A DNA stretch of 44,016 nt. Origin: Thermoleophilia bacterium. GTDB taxonomy: Bacteria > Actinomycetota > Thermoleophilia > Miltoncostaeales > Miltoncostaeaceae. The stretch covers positions 1 to 44,016 of the forward strand of contig JAGQUM010000030.1 in NCBI GenBank assembly GCA_020438485.1. Reading direction: 5' to 3'. A model generated the notes under the pieces. It had not been told where the DNA came from, ran no database searches, and saw only the letters and a list, made by a program, of their open reading frames with translations. Of this stretch, positions 39,280 to 44,016 are shown one piece after another (the stretch's first letter is position 1; every line of letters begins with the position of its first letter). Position numbers and translations under genes: made by a program.

Positions 39280-40071
39280 ATGCCAGAAGACGCCCCCGAT
39301 ACCGGTGAGATCCTTGTCGAGTGTACTGCGACCGCGCTGGTGCTGCGCATCCACAACCCGGGGAGGGCCAACGCGCTGACCCCGGCGATGCTGGCGTCCC
39401 TGGGGCGGCTGGCGTCCGACCCGCCCGGGGACGTGCGGTCGCTGGTACTGACCGGTTCGGGCGAGCGGCACTTCTGCAGCGGGCTCGACCTGAGCGGCGC
39501 CCGCGGGGAGGAGCTGCAGGCGCGGCTGCGCGAGGGCGAGGGCCTGCTGCGCCGCGCCACGGCGGCCCTGGCGGAGTGCCGCCTGCCGGTGGTGGCCGCC
39601 GTGAACGGTGCGGCGTTCGGTGGCGGTCTCGAGCTGGCCGTCGCGTGTGACTGGCGGGTCGCGGCCGCCTCGGCCCGCCTGGGGATGCCGGCAGCCCGCC
39701 TGGGCGTGGTGTACGCCCCCGAGGGGCTGCTGCGGTTCATCGACTGCATGGGTCCGGCGCGGGCTCGCATGCTGTTCCTCACCGGGCGGCCCGTCACCGC
39801 CGACAGGGCCCGCGAGCTGGGGCTGGTGGACGAGGTGGTGCCCGCCGGCGAGCTGGAGGCCCGCGTCGCCGAGACGTCCGCCGACATCGCCCTGGCCGGC
39901 CCCGGGGCCGTCGCGGCCACGCGCTCGGCGATCACGCTGCTGCACGCCGCCCCGATGCCGGAGGCCGCCCAGGACGTGGAGCGCCTGCGTGCCGCCGCGT
40001 ACGCGTCGCCCGAGTTCGCCGAGGGGCTCGAGGCCGCCGCCGAACGCCGGCCACCCCGGTGGGCGCCGTGA
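39280..40071 (+). CDS. enoyl-CoA hydratase/isomerase
   Basis: 263 residues of the crotonase family. CoA binding and oxyanion hole are formed by SGLDLSG and AAVNGAAFGGGLELAVACDWRVAA. The residue aligned to the first catalytic glutamate lies in ARLGMPAARLGVVY, where many hydratases have the pattern FGxPE. The second lies in LGLVDEVV. Missing acidic residues make hydratase activity uncertain; an isomerase, thioesterase or other crotonase reaction is possible. ATG 39280 lies only 2 bases from the start of the divergent reductase. First gene of a four-gene operon with 4-bp overlaps. Confidence 0.85.
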   Translation: MPEDAPDTGEILVECTATALVLRIHNPGRANALTPAMLASLGRLASDPPGDVRSLVLTGSGERHFCSGLDLSGARGEELQARLREGEGLLRRATAALAECRLPVVAAVNGAAFGGGLELAVACDWRVAAASARLGMPAARLGVVYAPEGLLRFIDCMGPARARMLFLTGRPVTADRARELGLVDEVVPAGELEARVAETSADIALAGPGAVAATRSAITLLHAAPMPEAAQDVERLRAAAYASPEFAEGLEAAAERRPPRWAP

Positions 40072-40880
40072 CCAGGGGCGGCGGCGCCCAGGCGCGGGGC
40101 GCCCCCGAGCCGGAGCCGCGGTTCACGCCCGACCAGGCCGCCCGTGCGCTGCAGCGGGCCGTCACGCTGAACGCCGAGCGCCTGGACCGCACCGCGTCCG
40201 ACCTGTCGCTGGAGGACCTCATCGAGCTCGGGCGCGAGATCGGCATCGGCGAGGAGGACGTCCGAACGGCGGCCGCCGTCGAACGCCTGGGCAGCGAACC
40301 CGATCGGGGAGGGCGGCTGGTGCGGGCCGCCGGGCCGCGTGTGGCGGAGGGGCACGAGGTGGTCGACGCGCCCGCCGCGCGGGTGGCGCCGCTGCTGGAG
40401 GAGTGGGTGCGGGTGGCCCACTGCATGAAGGTGCGTGCGCGCGAGGGCGGCGCCACCCACTGGGAACCCGCGGCGGGCCTCGCGGGCTCGCTGCTGCGCG
40501 GCGCGCGCTCCATCGCGGGCGAGTCCGTGCTGGAGGGGATCCAGGGCATCACCACGCGGGTCGAGCCGGTGGGCGACGGGCGCTGCGTGGTGCGGGTGGA
40601 CCTGGACCCGGGCTCGCGCGGCAAGGCCCTGGGGCGGGCCGGCGTCGTGGGCGGGGGCATCGCCGTGGCCGGCGTGGTCGGGGCCGTGGCGCTGGCCCCC
40701 CTGTGGATCCTCGCCGTGCCCGTCGGCGCGGCCACTGCCGCGGGGATCGTGGCCACGCGCCGCCGGCGCGCCGCCGCGGCGGAGCGCGAGATCCAGCGCC
40801 TCATGAGCGGCGTCGTCTACGGCGATCGCCCCCCGTCGGCGCTCGACGCGATGCGCGGCAGGATGCGAAGGGCACGCTGA
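40068..40880 (+). CDS. membrane protein of unknown function with an N-terminal helical domain
   Basis: 270 residues. The N-terminal part (residues 15-75) has LNAERLDRTASDLSLEDLIELGREIGIGEEDV, a helical motif seen at the start of many bacterial membrane proteins of unknown role. A mid region of about 100 residues follows, with a beta-like core (VVDAPAARVAPLLEEWVRV). Two adjacent hydrophobic stretches lie at about 190-235 (GVVGGGIAVAGVVGAVALAP and LWILAVPVGAATAAGIVA). The C terminus is basic. GTG start overlaps the hydratase stop. I cannot name the family. Part of the operon with the glycine-rich protein. Confidence 0.65.
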   Translation: MTRGGGAQARGAPEPEPRFTPDQAARALQRAVTLNAERLDRTASDLSLEDLIELGREIGIGEEDVRTAAAVERLGSEPDRGGRLVRAAGPRVAEGHEVVDAPAARVAPLLEEWVRVAHCMKVRAREGGATHWEPAAGLAGSLLRGARSIAGESVLEGIQGITTRVEPVGDGRCVVRVDLDPGSRGKALGRAGVVGGGIAVAGVVGAVALAPLWILAVPVGAATAAGIVATRRRRAAAAEREIQRLMSGVVYGDRPPSALDAMRGRMRRAR

Positions 40881-40884
40881 GGCC

Positions 40885-41685
40885 GTGACGGAGGTCCTCG
40901 CGAGCCTTGCGGCCGTCGCCGTCGTCGTGGTCCTCGGGTGGCTGTTCGTCCGCGCGGTGCGCGGAGGATTCCGGGCGGGCGGCAGGGCGTTCGGTCGCAG
41001 CCGCACGCTGGCGCGCCTCGCGCACGCGGCCTCGACGCGCGGGCGGGACCGCCGCGCCCGGTTCATCCGGGAGTACGCGTTCCATCCCAGCGTGGATCAG
41101 AAGCTGGCCGAGGCTCATCCGGACCTCACGCCCACCCAGCGCGCGAGGGTGCTGGAGGGCCTTCGCGACTGGTTCATCGTGTGCCTCAACCGGCCCGCCA
41201 GGACGTTCGTGACCATGCCGTCGCGCCTGGTGGACGACGCCTGGCACGCGTTCATCCTGCACACCCGCGCGTACCAGGACTTCTGCGACAGGGCATTCGG
41301 GCGGATGCTGCATCACGCCCCCGATCGGGAGGTGGACGATCCGCTCGCGATGCGCGTGGGTATGCGCCGCACGTGGGACATCGCGCGCGCAGCTCAGGGC
41401 GCCGCGGGCCCCGGGGCCGCCCTGGCCGTGCCGCTGCTGTTCGCCCTGGACGCCGAGCTGGGCGTACCGGGCGCGGCCGCGTTCGGTCCCGGAGGCCCGC
41501 CCGGCGAGGAGGAACTGCGCCGCAAGCCCGCCGACGGGGGGTTCGCGGCCGGGCCGTGCGGCTCCACGTCCACGTGCGGCGCGGGTTGCGGCGGCGACGG
41601 CGGGGGCTCGTGTGGCGGCGGGTGCGGATCGGGCGGCGGATGCGGATCGAGCTGCGGGGGCGGCTGTGGCGGAGGCGGGGATTGA
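40885..41685 (+). CDS. glycine-rich-domain-like protein with an eight-cysteine tail
   Basis: 266 residues. One N-terminal transmembrane helix (about 4-24) leads into an alpha-helical domain. That domain contains VDDAWHAFILHTRAYQDFC at 116-134, the DxxWHxxxLxTxxYxxFC motif of the glycine-rich-domain (GRDP-like) family, whose chemistry is unknown. Residues 225-266 are 42 residues built almost only from Gly, Cys and Ser, with cysteines at spacings of 4-8 (CGAGCGGDGGGSC, CGGGCGSGGGC and more), eight in all. Such tails could bind metal or form disulfides outside the cell. GTG start 4 bases after the previous stop; its TGA overlaps the TTG of phzF. Confidence 0.75.
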   Translation: MTEVLASLAAVAVVVVLGWLFVRAVRGGFRAGGRAFGRSRTLARLAHAASTRGRDRRARFIREYAFHPSVDQKLAEAHPDLTPTQRARVLEGLRDWFIVCLNRPARTFVTMPSRLVDDAWHAFILHTRAYQDFCDRAFGRMLHHAPDREVDDPLAMRVGMRRTWDIARAAQGAAGPGAALAVPLLFALDAELGVPGAAAFGPGGPPGEEELRRKPADGGFAAGPCGSTSTCGAGCGGDGGGSCGGGCGSGGGCGSSCGGGCGGGGD

Positions 41686-42509
41686 ACCCGCGGCGATTCG
41701 TGCAGGTGGACGTGTTCGGCGCCGGGTGGTGCCGTGGCAACCCGCTCGCCGTCGTGGTCGACGCGGACGGCATGGCCGACGCCGACATGGCCGCCCTGGC
41801 CCGCTGGACGAACCTTTCGGAGACGGCGTTCCTGCTGCCCCCCACCGACCCCGCGGCCGACTACCGCGTGCGCATCTTCACCCCGGCGGGTGAGTTGCCC
41901 TTCGCCGGGCACCCCACGCTGGGTTCGGCCTGGGCGTGGCTCGGCGCGGGCGGCCGGCCGGGCACGGACGGCGTGGTCGTACAGCAGTGCGGCATCGGCC
42001 TCGTGCGCGTGCGGGTCGACGGTGACACCGCGTGGTTCGTGGCGCCGGAATGCCTGCGCCGCGGCCCCGCGTCCGCCGGCGAGGCCTCGGCGGTGGCCGC
42101 CGCGCTCGGCCTGGCACCGGAAGCGCTGGAGGCGTGCGAGTGGGTCGACAACGGGCCGGGGTGGATCGGCGCCCGCGTTGCCGACCTCGATGCGCTGTAC
42201 GCCATCACGCCCCGCGCGTCGGACCTCGCGATCGGCGTGGCCGCCCCCGCGGACGACGGGTCGGCCTACCACGTCCGCGCGTTCACGCGCGGGACGGGCG
42301 GCCCGGTAGAGGATCCCGTCACCGGCAGCCTCAACGCGTCGGTTGCGCAGTGGTGGGTGAGGCGCGGCTGGGCAGTGCCGCCCTACACGGTGCGGCAGGG
42401 GCGCGGCGTGGGGGCCGACGGCGTGGTGGAGATCACGCGCGACGACGCGGGCGCGCTGTGGGTGGGCGGGCGGGTGCGCGCGGTCATCCGCGGCACCGTC
42501 GCGCTCTGA
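41682..42509 (+). CDS. PhzF-family isomerase/epimerase
   Basis: 275 residues. PhzF-like two-domain fold: RFVQVDVFGAGWCRGNPLAVVVDADGM, TNLSETAFLLPP with the catalytic glutamate, and the substrate-binding IFTPAGELPFAGHPTLGSAW. The second domain has the lysine/aspartate region and GPVEDPVTGSLNASVAQWW. PhzF itself isomerises a phenazine precursor; most relatives have unknown substrates. The start is TTG 41682, which overlaps the previous TGA. It has GGAGG six bases upstream, one of the clearest ribosome sites here. Last gene of the operon; phenazine genes are absent. Confidence 0.88.
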   Translation: MNPRRFVQVDVFGAGWCRGNPLAVVVDADGMADADMAALARWTNLSETAFLLPPTDPAADYRVRIFTPAGELPFAGHPTLGSAWAWLGAGGRPGTDGVVVQQCGIGLVRVRVDGDTAWFVAPECLRRGPASAGEASAVAAALGLAPEALEACEWVDNGPGWIGARVADLDALYAITPRASDLAIGVAAPADDGSAYHVRAFTRGTGGPVEDPVTGSLNASVAQWWVRRGWAVPPYTVRQGRGVGADGVVEITRDDAGALWVGGRVRAVIRGTVAL

Positions 42510-43221
42510 CGCCGCCCCACGGTGGGCGGCCCCGAGGACCCGCGTTCAACCCCGACTCCCGCGGCGAGTTCTTCTTCGTCGACCCCGCGGCGCCCCGGGC
42601 GCGAACGCGCTGGACCGCGTGCACTCGCCGAGGCTCGATCGTCGCGGCGGCGCGCGGCGCGCGGCTCGCGGTGCGCGTCGCCGGCGATCGAGGTCGATGC
42701 CGACGTCGACGTCGACACGGCCGTCGGCGTGGACGGGCCCATCAGCCTGGACATCATCGGCGTCAGCCGCGACCCTGCTGATCGCGCAGGAGGACGGAAC
42801 CACGAAGTCGCGGGTCGCGACGACCCCACGGGTGCTTGGACATCGACCAGGACGAGATGGACGGGGATGTCCCGCACCCGTGTGGTCGAGCCGGCGTACC
42901 GGCCGCGACGGCGCGCCGGTGGGACCCGGCGCCTGGGGACCGGCGGCGTCATCCCCACGAACGACCTGCTGTCGCGCGGCCGCCGGCCGTTCAGCGTGCA
43001 GGCCCGCAAGCCGACGCCGCCCGGCGACGAACACCGTCGACGAAGTCGGCTCGTGCCGCTGCGCAAGGCGACCCGGGCCTCGTGCAGCGAGGTGTCGACC
43101 GCGAGGGGTGGCGCGGCTGCGGCCGCGTCACCCCGTGGGCCCGTCACGGGCGCGCGTCGCGCGTCGCGAGTCGTGGGCGGCGGGGCGCAACTCGTCGGCG
43201 CGGCGCGGCCGCCGCGGGCGG
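42510..43221. other. 712-base stretch without a convincing gene, possibly a decayed one
   Basis: No frame has the regular actinobacterial codon look over a useful length. Short protein-like patches occur in changing frames: EFFFVDPAAP near 42567, IEVDADVDVDTAVGVDGP then SLDIIGVSRDP near 42690-42775, TLLIAQEDGTTKSRVATT just after, and DIDQDEMDGDV near 42840. This would fit a gene broken by several frameshifts, but chance in very GC-rich DNA is not excluded. A GACGTC-GACGTC-GAC tandem lies near 42700. I see no promoter, RNA gene or repeat pair. Confidence 0.35.
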
Positions 43222-44016
43222 TCACCCGCGCTCGTAGTCCTCCAGGTGCTCCCGCGTGCCCTCGCCCGTCTGCACGCGCCACAGCGCGCGGTACAGGCCG
43301 TCGTGCGCGATGAGCTCGTCGTGCGTGCCCGCCTCGGCGATGCGGCCGCGCTCCAGCACGTGGATGCGGTGGGCGTGGCGCACCGTGGACAGGCGGTGCG
43401 CGATGACGACGGTGGTGCGGTTGCGCGACACGATGGCCAGCGAGCGCTGGATGGCCGCCTCGGTCTCATTGTCGACGGCCGACGTGGCCTCGTCCAGCAC
43501 GAGGATCGCGGGGTCCCGCAGGATCGCGCGGGCGATCGCCAGGCGCTGGCGCTGGCCCCCCGAGAGCTTCTGGCCGCGCTCACCCACCATGGTGGCGTAC
43601 CCGTCGGGCAGGCGGGCGATGAACTCCTCCGCCTCCGCGAGGCGGGCGGCGTTCTCGATGGCGCCCCGGGCCGCGTCGGGGCGACCGTACGCGATGTTCT
43701 CGGCCACGGTGCCGTCGAACAGGAACGTGTCCTGGTTCACCAGCCCCACCGCGCCGCGCAGCGACGCGAACGACAGCTCGTGGACGTCGACCCCGTCCAC
43801 GGTCACGCGGCCGGACGTGGGCTCGTAGAACCGCAGCAGCAGCTTCACGATGGTGCTCTTGCCCGAGCCGGTCAGACCCACGATGGCGTGCGTCTGTCCC
43901 GCGGGGACGTCGATGCTGACGCCGCGCAGCACCTCGGGCCCCGTGGAGGAGAGGAAGTGCACGTCGTCGAAGCGCACGGCGCCGGCGGGAGGCGACGGGA
44001 GGTCGCGCGCGCCGGG
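43222..44016 (-). CDS. ABC transporter ATP-binding domain, exporter type (partial)
   Basis: Runs off the right edge; only the C-terminal nucleotide-binding domain is present (264 codons). All motifs are intact: Walker [11 protein letters not shown]-loop [10 protein letters not shown], signature [14 protein letters not shown], Walker [14 protein letters not shown] and the H-loop histidine in AHRLST. The domain order and the A-loop FDDVHF region fit an MsbA/LmrA-like half-transporter whose membrane part lies beyond the window. The C-terminal [17 protein letters not shown] is typical. The substrate is unknown. Confidence 0.93.
   Translation of the reverse strand, partial: PGARDLPSPPAGAVRFDDVHFLSSTGPEVLRGVSIDVPAGQTHAIVGLTGSGKSTIVKLLLRFYEPTSGRVTVDGVDVHELSFASLRGAVGLVNQDTFLFDGTVAENIAYGRPDAARGAIENAARLAEAEEFIARLPDGYATMVGERGQKLSGGQRQRLAIARAILRDPAILVLDEATSAVDNETEAAIQRSLAIVSRNRTTVVIAHRLSTVRHAHRIHVLERGRIAEAGTHDELIAHDGLYRALWRVQTGEGTREHLEDYERG

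Noticed and set aside
39280-40071. Full MenB (naphthoate synthase) of the classical menaquinone route
   Set aside because: The crotonase is short of MenB-specific sequence and the genome clearly uses futalosine-pathway genes.
41545-41685. Short repeated GGCGGC-type units as a CRISPR or satellite
   Set aside because: They encode the Gly/Cys tail in frame; there are no equal-length spacers or repeats of 20 or more bases.

Overview
The window is very GC-rich chromosomal DNA from a deep-branching actinobacterium. My best guess is class Thermoleophilia (Solirubrobacter/Gaiella relatives). The evidence is an actinobacterial-type dCTP deaminase, futalosine-pathway menaquinone genes, a Bacillus-like split cytochrome bc complex, frequent GTG and TTG starts, 4-bp NTGA stop/start overlaps inside operons, and several TAnnnT boxes only 5-8 bases ahead of a start codon, which suggests leaderless mRNAs. 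The class assignment is inference. I see no phage, insertion sequence, integrase or CRISPR array.

Bases 1-21,500 form a respiratory-cofactor island. After a truncated ECF sigma factor comes a tightly coupled operon: hemB, a two-headed AhbA/AhbB-like (Lrp-fold) protein, hemL, a small protein resembling a piece of a polyprenyl diphosphate synthase, and a UbiD decarboxylase. A secreted alpha/beta hydrolase lies on the other strand. Then come qcrA-qcrB-qcrC (menaquinol:cytochrome c reductase) and ubiX, ubiE/menG, polyprenyl diphosphate synthase, a protein matching only the C-terminal part of MqnC/MqnE, mqnA and mqnC. After a rhodanese, a zinc-ribbon protein and a divergent lipA/dcd pair come tatA, an amidohydrolase (candidate aminodeoxyfutalosine deaminase), a TPR protein and tRNA-Lys(CTT). 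Together these make heme, make the menaquinone ring and tail, and build the complex that uses both. mqnE, mqnD, mqnB, a prenyltransferase and most heme genes are not in the window.

Bases 21,500-31,100 hold an FkbM methyltransferase with a Wzt-like C-terminal domain, then a fatty-acid oxidation block. That block has a 3-hydroxyacyl-CoA dehydrogenase and acyl-CoA dehydrogenase divergent from a MarR regulator, followed after a DUF4395 protein and a stand-alone CBM48 protein by etfBA. A two-RCK membrane protein with a non-canonical pore sequence and a class I fructose-bisphosphate aldolase complete this part.

Bases 31,100-44,016 hold a cell-envelope group (two GT87-like membrane glycosyltransferases, one with an N-terminal PepSY-like domain, and GtrA), an aminotransferase-Ddl pair with a polytopic membrane protein, and a ketopantoate-reductase-like gene whose start lies 2 bases from a divergent enoyl-CoA hydratase operon. 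That operon ends with a glycine-rich-domain protein bearing an 8-Cys tail and a PhzF isomerase. A 712-base stretch without a convincing gene precedes a truncated ABC transporter ATPase at the right edge.

The most unusual items are the three partial-looking proteins inside the heme/menaquinone operons (the fused Ahb-like protein, the prenyl-synthase fragment and the MqnC-like C-terminal domain), because each is translationally coupled to a full pathway enzyme.
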